DNA from: Microbacterium sp. AZCO
GTDB lineage: Bacteria; Actinomycetota; Actinomycetes; Actinomycetales; Microbacteriaceae
Assembly (NCBI RefSeq): GCF_039614715.1
Contig: NZ_CP154857.1
Location: 2,170,001-2,234,000, forward strand
DNA: 64,000 nt
Reading direction: 5' to 3'
Positions 45,407 to 55,098 of this stretch are shown here, piece after piece. Made by a program: the position numbers and the translations under genes. Each line of letters begins with the position of its first letter. Position 1 is the stretch's first letter. The notes under the pieces are model-generated. The model made no database searches, had not been told where the DNA came from, and saw only the letters and a list, made by a program, of their open reading frames with translations.

Positions 45407-46294
45407 TCAGTCGCGGGGGCTCAGCAGGTAGCGGTTGATGGATGCCGTCAGGCCGGCGTCGACGGGGATCGCGATGCCGTCCACCTCGGTGATGGGGGCG
45501 GCGAGGCGCACGCTGGAGAGGAGCCACGCCGCGTCGGCCTTGACGAGGTCGGCGACCGGGATGGTCTCGTAGCCGACGTCGTGGCCCTCCGCCCGAAGGT
45601 GGTCGAACAGGCTCAGCTGCGTCGTGCCGTGGAGGATCGCGCCCGTCGGCTCGGGCGTGACGAACCGGTCGCCGAAGCGCAGCACGACCGACGCCGTGGG
45701 CGCCTCGAGCACGAGTCCGTCGCTCGACACGAAGATCGCGTCATCGGCTCCCCTGCGCCGCGCTTCGCGCAGCGCCGCCATGTTGACGGCGTACGAGAGG
45801 GTCTTGGCGCCGAGCAGCAGCCAGGGGGCGCGCGCGGGTGCGCCGCTGTCGTACCCGCGGTCGAGGGTGACGACGCGGATGCCGCGGGTGCGCGCCGTCG
45901 TGTTGTCGGCGGCCTGCGCGACCGTGACCCATGCCGTCGGCGCGGGTCCGTGCTCGACTCCGCGGCTCAGGATGAGCTTGATGACGCCCTCGCCCTCGGC
46001 TGGGCTCTCGGCCGCCGCGAGCTCGATCGCCTGGCGCCACTGCGCGGCATTGGGCGCAGGGAGGTCGCACAGCTGCGCGGAGTGCGCGAGGCGCTCCAGA
46101 TGGGGGCCGACCTCCTGCGCGTGCCCGTCGACGACGCCGATCGACTCGAAGATGCCGTCGCCGCGCTGGGTGCTCAGCTCCCCCACGCTCAGCGCCGGTG
46201 TCGCGGGATCGATGATCCGGAACGTGCCGGAGAAGTCGGTGCGGGGATCGTCGGATGCCGCGGGGTCGATCATGAGGGCGAAGCGCCAAGCCAT
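45407..46294 (-). CDS. pabC: Aminodeoxychorismate lyase / class IV aminotransferase
   Basis: PLP enzyme that releases pyruvate from 4-amino-4-deoxychorismate to give p-aminobenzoate for folate. The 295-residue protein has the PLP lysine in GAKTLSYAVNM (about residue 164), LEAPTASVV with the conserved Glu, and the phosphate-binding GAILHGTTQLSLF. Class IV members of the D- or branched-chain aminotransferase type look similar, so the substrate is likely rather than proven; mycobacterial Rv0812 is in the same gene context. ATG 46294. A folded leader lies just upstream. It converges on pstB. Confidence 0.85.
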   Translation of the reverse strand: MAWRFALMIDPAASDDPRTDFSGTFRIIDPATPALSVGELSTQRGDGIFESIGVVDGHAQEVGPHLERLAHSAQLCDLPAPNAAQWRQAIELAAAESPAEGEGVIKLILSRGVEHGPAPTAWVTVAQAADNTTARTRGIRVVTLDRGYDSGAPARAPWLLLGAKTLSYAVNMAALREARRRGADDAIFVSSDGLVLEAPTASVVLRFGDRFVTPEPTGAILHGTTQLSLFDHLRAEGHDVGYETIPVADLVKADAAWLLSSVRLAAPITEVDGIAIPVDAGLTASINRYLLSPRD

Positions 46295-46318
46295 GATCCG
46301 AGCCTAGAGAAAGAAGTT

Positions 46319-46396
46319 GCCGGGCCGCAGAACGCCTCTCGGCGCAAGGCCGCTCAAAGCGGCAGAAGATGGAGCCCGGGGTTACTGCGGCCCGGC
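46319..46396 (-). ncRNA. Candidate structured leader RNA of pabC
   Basis: On the minus strand a perfect 12-bp closing stem (GCCGGGCCGCAG, 46385-46396, with CTGCGGCCCGGC, 46319-46330) encloses two hairpins: GCCGCT/AGCGGC with a UUG loop and CGCC/GGCG with a GAGA tetraloop (GNRA type). A pyrimidine-rich stretch follows, then the pabC start about 25 bases on. The GNRA loop favours the minus orientation. It matches no riboswitch consensus I can recall. The rest of 46397-46499 shows nothing else. Confidence 0.5.
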
Positions 46397-46499
46397 TATG
46401 CCAGTGTAACGGAGCCCGCGCCGTGTGTATTCCGATCGTCCGAAATCGACCCTGGACACGCCGGCCACCAGGCGAGCAGAGCCGGCCGCCCGCGGAAAC

Positions 46500-47135
46500 T
46501 CAGGTCAGGGCGTCCCGTCGCCATAGCGCCGCGCACGCCGAAAGGTCGGCCGCGTAGTCCGACAGCCGCAGAGCCCGCGTCGTGAACGCCGAGGCGCGCT
46601 CGGGCTCGGTGCGCTCGTAGTCGTCGGCGAGGTGCGTCGCGCCGGACGCCTGCACGCGGGAGAACGCCGCGGCACGGTCGAGCGCGACGGCGAAGTCCCC
46701 CTCGAACAGACCCCGCAGGATCGTGTCCACGAGCGTCACGAGCTCGTCGGGGCCGGCGGGAACCGGCGCCCCGGCGACGACGGGATCGGCGGAGCGCAGC
46801 TCGGTGCGACCCCGCTCGTAGAGGAGCGCCGCCGTCTGGGGATCGTCGTGGATCATGAGCTGCAGCAGGTACAGCCGCCACAGCGCCCCCGGCAGGGTCT
46901 TGGCGGGCGAGCGCGACCAAAGCTCCGCGATGTCGTCGATGCCGTGCTCGTCGGTGAACGCGACGAGCCGGTCGACGACTTCGCCATCGGGGTCCTGGCG
47001 GACGCGGGTGAGGAGCGCCTGCGCCGTGGAGTGCGCGACGCGCGACACCTCGGCGGGATCCTCCGCCGCGAAGAGGCGGTCGAAGAGCTCCGCGGGTCGC
47101 CGCACCGGCTTGTGGAAGTCCCTGGAGTCGCTCAC
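46500..47135 (-). CDS. Conserved hypothetical helical protein
   Basis: A 211-residue soluble, mostly helical protein beginning VSDSRDFHKPVRRPAELFDRL, with SRVAHSTAQALLTRVRQDPDG and a long helical C-terminus (LADDYERTEPERASAFTTRA). No signal peptide, membrane helix or catalytic motif. Similar Microbacteriaceae proteins are, from memory, sometimes labelled RNA polymerase subunit beta, which this is not. GTG 47135 is chosen over longer frames because upstream residues are a low-complexity repeat (ARVLVAAG twice). Function unknown. Confidence 0.75.
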   Translation of the reverse strand: MSDSRDFHKPVRRPAELFDRLFAAEDPAEVSRVAHSTAQALLTRVRQDPDGEVVDRLVAFTDEHGIDDIAELWSRSPAKTLPGALWRLYLLQLMIHDDPQTAALLYERGRTELRSADPVVAGAPVPAGPDELVTLVDTILRGLFEGDFAVALDRAAAFSRVQASGATHLADDYERTEPERASAFTTRALRLSDYAADLSACAALWRRDALT

Positions 47136-47154
47136 CGGATCCAGGCTACCGGCC

Positions 47155-47255
47155 GCGACCAGCACCCGGGCCTCCGCCGCAGCCTCCTCCTCGGCCGCAG
47201 CCGGCCCCCGACTCTCCGCCGACTCCTGACCCCCGGCGGCGACCAGCACCCGGGC
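47155..47255. repeat. Direct repeat in the gap upstream of the hypothetical gene
   Basis: The 17-base sequence GCGACCAGCACCCGGGC occurs at 47155-47171 and 47239-47255 within the 170-base gap between two minus-strand genes. The sequence between is low-complexity GC-rich. Confidence 0.7.
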
Positions 47256-47305
47256 TCCCGCCCGGGCCTGGTCGCGCATCGCCGCCATCCACGGCAGGCA
47301 CATCG

Positions 47306-47710
47306 TCAGGCCTGGTTGATCCGGATGTGGTTGCCGGCGGGGTCGCGGAAGGCGGCATCCCGGGGCCCCCACGCCTGCTCGATCGGCTCCTGCAGCACCT
47401 CCGCGCCCGAGGCGCGCAGTCGCTCGAAGGTCGCGTCGAGGTCGTCGGTCGTGAAGACGTACGGGCCGGGGCCCGAGCCCTTCACGACGAGGCGCGTGAG
47501 CGCATCGCCGTCCTCCGGCGAGCGGCCCGCCGAGGGGTCGGACACGACGAGCGCGAGGCCCGCCTGACCGGGGAAGCCGAACGACACCCAGCGGTGTCCG
47601 TCGTAGGAGACGTCGTTGGCGACCTCGAGGCCGAGTCCGTCGCGGTAGAACGGGATCGCGGCCTCGACGTCGTCAACGGTGATGGGGCTGTAAGCGAGTG
47701 AAACGGTCAT
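47306..47710 (-). CDS. VOC (glyoxalase/bleomycin resistance) family protein
   Basis: A 134-residue vicinal-oxygen-chelate fold protein with two beta-alpha-beta-beta-beta modules: SLAYSPITVDDVEAAIPFYR and, in the second half, YVFTTDDLDATFERLRASG ending AAFRDPAGNHIRI. These proteins bind or transform small electrophiles or metals; metal ligands cannot be fixed without alignment. ATG 47710 (GTG 47719 is an in-frame alternative). It follows an AraC gene after 112 bases, a frequent regulator/VOC pairing. Confidence 0.88.
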   Translation of the reverse strand: MTVSLAYSPITVDDVEAAIPFYRDGLGLEVANDVSYDGHRWVSFGFPGQAGLALVVSDPSAGRSPEDGDALTRLVVKGSGPGPYVFTTDDLDATFERLRASGAEVLQEPIEQAWGPRDAAFRDPAGNHIRINQA

Positions 47711-47822
47711 GGATGCCACGCTAGGACGCGTCAGCCCCGGGTGCTTCTCCGATCCTGCTCGGTTCGCCAGAGGCTTGTCGGGCAGGCGCAGCGCCCAGGG
47801 GCAGGGCGCAAGGCGCAGGCGC

Positions 47823-48227
47823 TCAGGCGTAGCGTGTGGGCCGCGTCAGGATCTTCGCGACGCACAGCGGCATCGCCTCGGCCGCGTCGTGCGGCCGCGA
47901 TCGGTACGACGAGGGTGTCTCGCCGACGATCTCGGTGAACGTCGAGCTGAAGGAGCCCAGCGACGTCGCGCCGACGGCGGTGCAGGCATCCGTCACGGAG
48001 GCTCCGGCCCGCAGGAGCGCCATCGCCCGCTCGATGCGCCTGGTCATGAGGTACGAGTACGGCGTCTCACCGTAGGCGGCCTTGAACTCTCGCGAGAAGT
48101 GCGCGGGCGACATGAGCGCCTTGGCGGCCATCGTCGGCACATCGAGCGGCAGGGCGTAGTCGCGGTCCATGAGATCGCGCGCGCGCCGCAGGTGGACGAG
48201 AGTCTGAGCGGTCTGCGCGGATGCCAC
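47823..48227 (-). CDS. Short AraC-family transcriptional regulator
   Basis: A 134-residue protein that is essentially only the double HTH DNA-binding domain: ALPLDVPTMAAKALMSPAHF for the first helix pair and TDACTAVGATSLGSFSSTF for the second, followed by GETPSSYR. No ligand domain. Small AraC proteins of this type respond to stress or act with a partner. GTG 48227. The VOC gene lies downstream on the same strand. The 112-base gap between them is low-complexity CAGGCGC-like repeats. Confidence 0.88.
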   Translation of the reverse strand: MASAQTAQTLVHLRRARDLMDRDYALPLDVPTMAAKALMSPAHFSREFKAAYGETPYSYLMTRRIERAMALLRAGASVTDACTAVGATSLGSFSSTFTEIVGETPSSYRSRPHDAAEAMPLCVAKILTRPTRYA

Positions 48228-48272
48228 GACCTCGAGGCTACCGGCCGGGTCGGACGTCGGGCGGGCCCGACG

Positions 48273-49163
48273 TCACGCGGTCGGGATCGTGAGGATCGGA
48301 TCCGACGACGGCTGCCCTGTCGGCGAACCGCCCGCGGGCTCGACCGTCACGGCGATGGTGTCGCCGGCCTGCATGGAGCCGTCGAGGAGCGTCGTGGCGT
48401 CGCCCGCGCGATCGGTGTCGAAGACGCCCGCCGAGACCGGCGTGCCGCCGCGCACGAACCACAGCTCGTAGGTCTGCTTCGCGCCGGCCTCGTCGAGCCC
48501 GTCGGTCACGAGCACGGCCTTGCCGGACGACGGCGACCAGTGCGCCGTCGCCGTTCCGCCGCCCTCGACCTGCACGGTCGCCGACTGCGAATCGGCGGCC
48601 GCCTCGATCTGGTTGAGGGCGCGCACGTCCGCCGGCTCGCGCAGTCGGTCGCCGAGATAGGCGACGCCCGTCCCGATCGCGATCAGGAGGACGAAGGATG
48701 CCGCGAGCGCGAGCAGCCCGCGCGTCCAGGTGCGCCTCGCCGCCGTCTGGATCGCCTCGGTGGAGGTGGGCGGCTCGACGACGTCGCGCACGGTGGCCGG
48801 CTCCGCGGCCGCCCCGAACGGCTCCGGAGCGGGGTCCTCGAGCGGCTCGAGAGCCGGGTCCTCGAGCGGCGGCGCGACGAGGGGCGAGGCATCCGGAATC
48901 GCGTCCGCGACGTCCGCCGTGACTTCGACGGCATGCCGGTCGGCGCCGGAGATCTGCGCGAGCAGCGCGGCGCGCACGCGCGCCGGCGGCTCGACCTCGG
49001 CGACGGATTCCGCGAGCTCGGCGACGGTCGCGGCATCCGCATCGAGGATCCCCGCCCATTCCGGGTGCTGGGCGAGCGCCTCCTGGAAGGCGCGCTCGTC
49101 GTAGATCGTCAGGGCGCCGAGAGCGTGGCCGGCGGCCAGCTCGGCGAATTCATGCACGTTCAC
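48273..49163 (-). CDS. rskA: Anti-sigma-K factor RskA
   Basis: A 296-residue membrane anti-sigma factor that holds SigK inactive until proteolysed. The cytoplasmic part starts VNVHEFAELAAGHALGALT with the anti-sigma zinc-less helical bundle (about 1-80), followed by an acidic Pro/Glu linker, one membrane helix (about 160-182) and an extracellular RskA domain with WSPSSGKAVLVTDGL and YELWFVRGGTPVSAG. GTG 49163 overlaps the sigK stop by 4 bases (GTGA). Confidence 0.93.
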   Translation of the reverse strand: MNVHEFAELAAGHALGALTIYDERAFQEALAQHPEWAGILDADAATVAELAESVAEVEPPARVRAALLAQISGADRHAVEVTADVADAIPDASPLVAPPLEDPALEPLEDPAPEPFGAAAEPATVRDVVEPPTSTEAIQTAARRTWTRGLLALAASFVLLIAIGTGVAYLGDRLREPADVRALNQIEAAADSQSATVQVEGGGTATAHWSPSSGKAVLVTDGLDEAGAKQTYELWFVRGGTPVSAGVFDTDRAGDATTLLDGSMQAGDTIAVTVEPAGGSPTGQPSSDPILTIPTA

Positions 49164-49759
49164 GCCGTCACCCCCAGCTCTGTACGCAGGCGCGACAGCC
49201 CGTCGCGCATTCTCGTCTTGATCGTTCCCAAGGGCGACCCCACGAGGGCCGCGATCTCACTCTGGCTGTACCCGCCGTAATACGCGAGTGTGATCGCCTC
49301 TCGCTGGACCTCGGGCAGTGCCGCGATGGCCCGTGCGACCCGGCGTCCTTCGATGCGCAGCTCGGCCTGCTCGGCCACGCCGTCATGCGGGACGTCGAGA
49401 TCGCGAAGGCCCACGCGCGTGTCGCGGTCGGCGCTCGCCTGCGACGACCGAACCCGGTCGACAGCACGACGATGCGCGATCGTGAGCACCCACGCCCTTC
49501 CCTGTCCTTTGTTCGGAGCGAAGCGCTCGGCGGATTGCCACACCTCGAGGAACACCTCCTGCAGCACCTCCTCGCTCTGCGCGCGATCCACGAGGACGCG
49601 CAGGATGAGGCCGAAGACACGCGGGGCCATGAGGTCGTAGAGGCGCGCGAAGGCGGTCTGCCCGCCCGCGGCGACCTCGACGAGCAGGTCGGCGACGTGG
49701 TCGACGACGGCGCCCTCGTCCGGGACGTCCACTCCATCGATCACCACATCCATCAGCAT
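49160..49759 (-). CDS. sigK: ECF RNA polymerase sigma factor SigK
   Basis: A 199-residue extracytoplasmic-function sigma factor. Region 2 (LYDLMAPRVFGLILRVLVD, then QEVFLEVWQSAERF) recognises the -10 and region 4 (LPEVQREAITLAYYGGYSQ, then TIKTRMRDGLSRLR) the -35. ATG 49759 (or 49753). In mycobacteria SigK transcribes itself, dipZ and the fasciclin lipoproteins mpt70/mpt83; all counterparts are adjacent here. It is 43 bases after dipZ on the same strand and probably part of the dipZ transcript. Confidence 0.94.
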   Translation of the reverse strand: MLMDVVIDGVDVPDEGAVVDHVADLLVEVAAGGQTAFARLYDLMAPRVFGLILRVLVDRAQSEEVLQEVFLEVWQSAERFAPNKGQGRAWVLTIAHRRAVDRVRSSQASADRDTRVGLRDLDVPHDGVAEQAELRIEGRRVARAIAALPEVQREAITLAYYGGYSQSEIAALVGSPLGTIKTRMRDGLSRLRTELGVTA

Positions 49760-49802
49760 GCCGCAGCCGCTCCCTTCTCCCTAGTCGATCCGCGCGGCTG
49801 TT

Positions 49803-51518
49803 TCAGCCGAAGGTGAATGAGTAGACTGCGACGCCGGGCGACACCGTCACGTCGAGCACGGCATCCCGGCCCCCTACTCCGCGCGCCACCTCGTAGGAGC
49901 GCGGCGTCCCCGACACCGACACGACGCTCTCCGCTCCCCCGTCCAGGCGCACCCGCACCTCGCCCTCGCCCGAGAGCACCATTCGCACCTGATCGGCGTG
50001 GAAGCGGAGACGGATGCCGCCTCCGCCGGGTCCCGACGGCTGGGCGTACTGCGTCGCGATCGTCCACCCTCGGTCCAGGGCGAAGGAGTCGGCCGGCTGG
50101 TCGGCGGGAAGCGCGAAGTCGGCCGAGCCCTGGCCGTAGCGCTCGGCGCCGGCGAAGTTGACGTCCTTCGACGATCCGAGGAAGGTCTCGCGCGTCGTTG
50201 AGCCCACCTGCGGCGTGTCGTCGGCGACCTCCGTCGCCAGCGGGAGCGCGGCATCCGGATCGGCCTGCGTCAGCAGCTCGCGGATGAGCTTCTCCGTCGC
50301 CGCGTAGTTCCCCTCGCCGAACGCGATGTGACGCACGACGCCGTCCTTGTCGACGAGGTAGTGCGCGGGCCAGTAGCGGTTGCGGTACGCCGTCCAGGTC
50401 GCGAGGTCGTTGTCGAGCGCCACCGGATAGGTGATGCCGAAGTCGCGCGCACCGGCGGCGACGTTCGCCGCATCCTTCTCGAACGCGTACTCGGGCGAGT
50501 GCACGCCGATCACCTCGAGACCGAGGTCACGGTATGCACGGTCCCAGGCGACGACGTGCGGGATGCTGCGCTGGCAGTTGATGCAGGAGTAGGCCCAGAA
50601 GTCGATCAGCACGACCTTGCCCCGGAGATCGGCGAGATCGACGGGCGCTCCGCCGGGTGTATTGAGCCACTGGTCGATGCCGCGGATCGCGGGCGCGGGT
50701 CCGCAGGACTCCAGCTCCGTCGCGGCGTTGGTGCACTGCGAGAGCTGCTCGTTCTCGGCCGTCACGAGACCGCCGAGGTCGAGCGCCCGGCGGGCCTCGT
50801 CGTTGTCGGTCAGGTCGCGCTGGGCCGCCGCAGTGTAGTCGGGCACGAGCCGCTGAAGCAGCTGCGGCACGTTGAAGACGAGGCCGACCGCGAGCGCGAG
50901 CATCGCGATCCCCGCCGCGATGCGCAGCCCCCGCTCCCTCGTCCGGAAGGCGCGGATGCGCTCGATGAGCGTGCGCCCCGCGAGGGCGAAGAAGAGCAGC
51001 GGCACGGCGACGCCGACCGCGAAGGACGCCGTGAGCAGCACGGTGTCGATCCCGATGCGTCCCGTCGAGCCCGCGACGATGATGGCGGCGAGGACGGGAC
51101 CCGCGCACGGTACGAAGACAGCCCCGAGCGCCAGGCCCACCCCGAAGCCGCTCCCCCGGTTGGACACCTCGCGGCGCGGGATCCACTGGAACGGCCGCTC
51201 GAGCAGCTGCTCCACCTTCGGCACGATGAGCCCGACGCCGATGAGCACGAGCACGGCGATGCCGATCCAGCGGATGACGTCCTGCGGCAGATTCAGCGCC
51301 CCCAGCACGAGGGAGCCTGCGAGGGTGACGATCGTGAAGCTCGTCACGAGCCCGAGGATCACCAGATACGGGCGGGCTCGGGATGCCGGAGCCGGCTCCC
51401 CCTCGAACCGCGCCGACTGCGCACCGCCGGTGAGGAAGATGACGGGCAGCACGGGCAGGATGCACGGCGAGATGCCGGTGATGAGACCGCCGAGCAGTCC
51501 GATGATGACGAGCGACAC
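49803..51518 (-). CDS. dipZ: DipZ: CcdA-type membrane protein fused to thioredoxin
   Basis: A 571-residue protein that moves reducing power across the membrane. The N-terminal CcdA/DsbD core (residues 1-260, six helices) has the two redox cysteines in GISPCILPVLP and FVPCAGPVL; the periplasm-side thioredoxin-like domain (about 290-430) has the active site SCINC; the end (from about 450) is a beta-rich carbohydrate-binding-like DipZ domain. GTG 51518 follows GGGAGGG. It heads the dipZ-sigK-rskA operon and faces a SigK-type promoter. Confidence 0.95.
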   Translation of the reverse strand: MSLVIIGLLGGLITGISPCILPVLPVIFLTGGAQSARFEGEPAPASRARPYLVILGLVTSFTIVTLAGSLVLGALNLPQDVIRWIGIAVLVLIGVGLIVPKVEQLLERPFQWIPRREVSNRGSGFGVGLALGAVFVPCAGPVLAAIIVAGSTGRIGIDTVLLTASFAVGVAVPLLFFALAGRTLIERIRAFRTRERGLRIAAGIAMLALAVGLVFNVPQLLQRLVPDYTAAAQRDLTDNDEARRALDLGGLVTAENEQLSQCTNAATELESCGPAPAIRGIDQWLNTPGGAPVDLADLRGKVVLIDFWAYSCINCQRSIPHVVAWDRAYRDLGLEVIGVHSPEYAFEKDAANVAAGARDFGITYPVALDNDLATWTAYRNRYWPAHYLVDKDGVVRHIAFGEGNYAATEKLIRELLTQADPDAALPLATEVADDTPQVGSTTRETFLGSSKDVNFAGAERYGQGSADFALPADQPADSFALDRGWTIATQYAQPSGPGGGGIRLRFHADQVRMVLSGEGEVRVRLDGGAESVVSVSGTPRSYEVARGVGGRDAVLDVTVSPGVAVYSFTFG

Positions 51519-51541
51519 GAGCCCTCCCTGATCTGCCGGTT

Positions 51542-51621
51542 GTTCGCGCCGAGGTCGGGTTCGGATTGGGCCCGGAATTCGCCGGGGAAGTTTCCAATCC
51601 GATCCGGCGGGAGTCTCGAAC
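51542..51621. promoter_or_regulatory. Pair of divergent SigK-type promoters
   Basis: On the minus strand CCAATCC (51563-51569) and CGAAC (51542-51546) are 16 bases apart, towards dipZ. On the plus strand CCAATCC (51594-51600) and CGAAC (51617-51621) are also 16 bases apart, towards the fasciclin gene. Mycobacterial SigK promoters read CCATCC and CGAA-type. The identical spacing in both directions makes coincidence unlikely. Confidence 0.85.
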
Positions 51622-51711
51622 AGCCCCATGTACGCCGCCTTCGCGGCGCACCACCCGGAGCACCGGGGTGTCCACACAGGGCCCGTGCGGGCCTCGATCA
51701 CGGAGGAACTC

Positions 51712-52377
51712 ATGCTCACGAAGAAGACCCACCTCGCCGCCGGCCTGTCGCTCGCATTCGCGGCGGCCCTCGCGCTCTCCGCCTGCTCGGGCAGCAGCGC
51801 CGGATCGGATGACTCGATGGAGTCCTCCGCGCCGACGACGCAGTCGACCCCGTCGGAGACGATGGACACGATGGACCCGGCCGCCAACCTCGTCGGCCCC
51901 GGCTGCCAGGACTACGCCGCCGCCGTGCCGGACGGCGCGGGCTCGATCCAGGGCATGTCGCAGGACCCGGTCGCGGTCGCGGCATCCAACAACCCGCTCC
52001 TGACGACGCTCGTCTCGGCCGTCAGCGGACAGCTCAACCCCAACGTGAACCTCGTCGACACCCTCAACGGCAGCGAGTTCACCGTGTTCGCGCCCGTCGA
52101 CGACGCCTTCGCCAAGATCGATCCCGCGACGATCGAGGCTCTGAAGACGGATTCGGCGACGCTGTCGTCGATCCTCACGTACCACGTGGTCCCCGGCCAG
52201 ATCGAACCCTCCGACATCGTCGGCACGCACACCACCGTGCAGGGCTCCGACCTCGAGGTGACGGGCAGCGGCGACGACCTCATGGTCAACGACGCCAAGG
52301 TCATCTGCGGCGGTGTTCAGACCGCGAACGCGACCGTCTACCTCATCGACACGGTGCTGATGCCGCCGGCCCAGTGA
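51712..52377 (+). CDS. Fasciclin-domain lipoprotein (MPT70/MPT83-like)
   Basis: A 221-residue surface lipoprotein. Signal [20 protein letters not shown] with lipobox ALSAC; a Ser/Thr/Met-rich linker; one FAS1 domain (about 75-221) with [28 protein letters not shown] (H1 box) and the H2-like [12 protein letters not shown] 51712 follows GGAGGA. It is transcribed from the SigK-type promoter at 51594-51621, as mpt83 is in mycobacteria, and ends at a clear terminator. Confidence 0.94.
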   Translation: MLTKKTHLAAGLSLAFAAALALSACSGSSAGSDDSMESSAPTTQSTPSETMDTMDPAANLVGPGCQDYAAAVPDGAGSIQGMSQDPVAVAASNNPLLTTLVSAVSGQLNPNVNLVDTLNGSEFTVFAPVDDAFAKIDPATIEALKTDSATLSSILTYHVVPGQIEPSDIVGTHTTVQGSDLEVTGSGDDLMVNDAKVICGGVQTANATVYLIDTVLMPPAQ

Positions 52378-52388
52378 TCCAGCGGATG

Positions 52389-52416
52389 AGGGGCGTCCTG
52401 CGCGGGCGCCCCTTTT
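52389..52416 (+). terminator. Rho-independent terminator after the fasciclin gene
   Basis: A 7-bp stem, AGGGGCG with CGCCCCT, closes an 11-base loop and is followed by TTTT (52413-52416), 12 bases after the stop. Confidence 0.85.
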
Positions 52417-52437
52417 CCGTGCCCGGCGCACAGCAGG

Positions 52438-53595
52438 ATGGGTGACGTGCCGATCACCATCATCGGAGCAGTCCTCCTGCTCGTGAGCGGGGCTGCCGTG
52501 GCGTTCGGCGTCATGCCGGCCGCGGACGTGCTCGCGATCGGGGATCGGGTCTGGCCGATCCTGCTGTTCGTGCTCGCGATCACCGTGGTCGCGGAGCTCG
52601 CCGCGCTCGCAGGTGTCTTCGATCTCGCGTCGGCCTTCCTCGCCCGGCTCGCCCGCGGACGAGTGTGGCTGCTATGGCTGCTCGTCGTGGCGCTCGCCGT
52701 GGTCGCGACGGCGTTCCTGTCGCTCGACACGACGGCCGTGCTCCTGACTCCCGTCGTCATCGCGGTCGCCCGCGCCCACCGTCTCGATCCGCTCCCCTTC
52801 GCATTCACCACGGTGTGGCTCGCCAACACGGCCTCACTCGCACTCCCGGTCTCGAACCTCACGAACCTGCTCGCCGTCGAGTCGTTCGGCGGCGACGCCC
52901 GCTCGTTCGTCGCCCTGCTCGGAGCGTCGGCCCTCATCGCGATCGGCGTCACGGTCGCCCTGCTGTGGATCGTCTTCCGCCGTCGCTTGCGCGGCCGGTT
53001 CTCTCCGGCGCCCGGCCCGGTCATCGGCGACCGGGTGCTGACCTGGTGCGCGGGCGGTGTCGTCGTGCTGCTCCTGCCCCTGCTGGTTTCGGGCATCCCC
53101 CCGTGGATGCCGGCCCTCGCCGCCGCCGTCGTGCTCGGGGTGCTCTACGCCTGGCGGTTCCCCCGCGCGCTGCGCTTCTCGCTGCTGCCGTGGCAGCTGA
53201 TCGTCTTCGCGAGCGGGCTCTTCCTCGCCGTCGGCGTGCTGGAGTCGCTCGGCGCGCAGACCGTACTGCAGGCGCTGAGCGGCAGCGGTGACGACCCCGT
53301 CGAGCTGTGGCGTCTGTCCGGGGTCGGGATGCTGGGCGCCAACGCCGTGAACAATCTGCCGGCCTACCTCGCCCTGGAGGGGGTCGCCGACTCGCCGGCC
53401 CGGCTCGCGTCCCTCCTGATCGGAGTCAACGCCGGCCCGCTCATCACGCCCTGGGCGTCGCTTGCGACCCTGCTCTGGCACGAGCGTCTCCGCGCCGTGG
53501 GAGTGACCGTCTCGTGGGGGCGGTTCGCACTGCTCGGGCTGGTCGCGGCTCCGCTGACGGTCGCGCTGAGCGTCCTCCCGCTCGCGTGGAGGTGA
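52438..53595 (+). CDS. ArsB/NhaD-superfamily ion transporter (SLC13-like)
   Basis: A 385-residue membrane protein of about ten helices. The repeated structure of the ion-transporter superfamily is visible: in the first half LSLDTTAVLLTPVVIAVAR and NTASLALPVSNLTNLLAVE, in the second GANAVNNLPAYLALEG and GVNAGPLITPWASLATLLW. NLTN and NAVNNLP are the anion- or arsenite-site motifs of this group. The ion could be arsenite, sodium, or a dicarboxylate. ATG 52438, or GTG 52447 with better spacing to AGCAGG. Confidence 0.83.
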   Translation: MGDVPITIIGAVLLLVSGAAVAFGVMPAADVLAIGDRVWPILLFVLAITVVAELAALAGVFDLASAFLARLARGRVWLLWLLVVALAVVATAFLSLDTTAVLLTPVVIAVARAHRLDPLPFAFTTVWLANTASLALPVSNLTNLLAVESFGGDARSFVALLGASALIAIGVTVALLWIVFRRRLRGRFSPAPGPVIGDRVLTWCAGGVVVLLLPLLVSGIPPWMPALAAAVVLGVLYAWRFPRALRFSLLPWQLIVFASGLFLAVGVLESLGAQTVLQALSGSGDDPVELWRLSGVGMLGANAVNNLPAYLALEGVADSPARLASLLIGVNAGPLITPWASLATLLWHERLRAVGVTVSWGRFALLGLVAAPLTVALSVLPLAWR

Positions 53596-53634
53596 GAGAC
53601 CCCACGGCGTCCTCGACGGCAGGCGTCTACGCGA

Positions 53635-53662
53635 AATCGGCGCCCCCGGAAGGGCGCCGATT
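53635..53662. terminator. Bidirectional terminator hairpin
   Basis: A perfect 11-bp stem (AATCGGCGCCC with GGGCGCCGATT), 6-base loop, between the transporter stop and the 3' end of tRNA-Lys. On the minus strand it is followed by TTTCGC, fitting termination of the tRNA. Confidence 0.8.
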
Positions 53663-53669
53663 CCACGCG

Positions 53670-53742
53670 TGGGCCCCGTGGGGCTCGAACCCACGACCCG
53701 CGGATTAAAAGTCCGATGCTCTACCGACTGAGCTAGAGGCCC
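53670..53742 (-). tRNA. tRNA-Lys (anticodon UUU)
   Basis: Complete cloverleaf on the minus strand: acceptor GGGCCTC paired with GGGGCCC (one U-G), D-arm TAGCTCAGTCGGTAGAGC, anticodon loop CTTTTAA reading UUU, T-arm GTGGGTTCGAGCCCCAC. CCA is not encoded, unlike the tRNA-Thr at 8.7 kb. Confidence 0.96.
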
Positions 53743-53910
53743 GCGACGTACAAGCCTACTTGGCCGGATCGATTGGGTCGTCCGGCGGGTCTTCCACGCG
53801 TCGCGAGGCAAGTCAAGTGCCTCCGGGAGGGCAGCGCGCGCGGGTAGGTTCCACCCCATGGGAGCTTTCGCCGGTGCCCGACCGGCCCACAGCGAACGGA
53901 TCGACGACAC

Positions 53911-55097
<1,187 letters not shown>

Positions 55098-55098
<1 letters not shown>

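Noticed and set aside
46319..46396. Signal recognition particle RNA, tRNA or known riboswitch
   Set aside because: The SRP GGAAGGAAGC-type loop is missing, no T-arm or anticodon arm can be drawn, and the THF, ZTP and SAM core motifs are not found by eye.
46500..47372. Longer start for the hypothetical protein (290 residues)
   Set aside because: The extra 79 residues contain a repeated ARVLVAAG and low-complexity sequence that matches the nucleotide direct repeats; GTG 47135 gives a cleaner protein.
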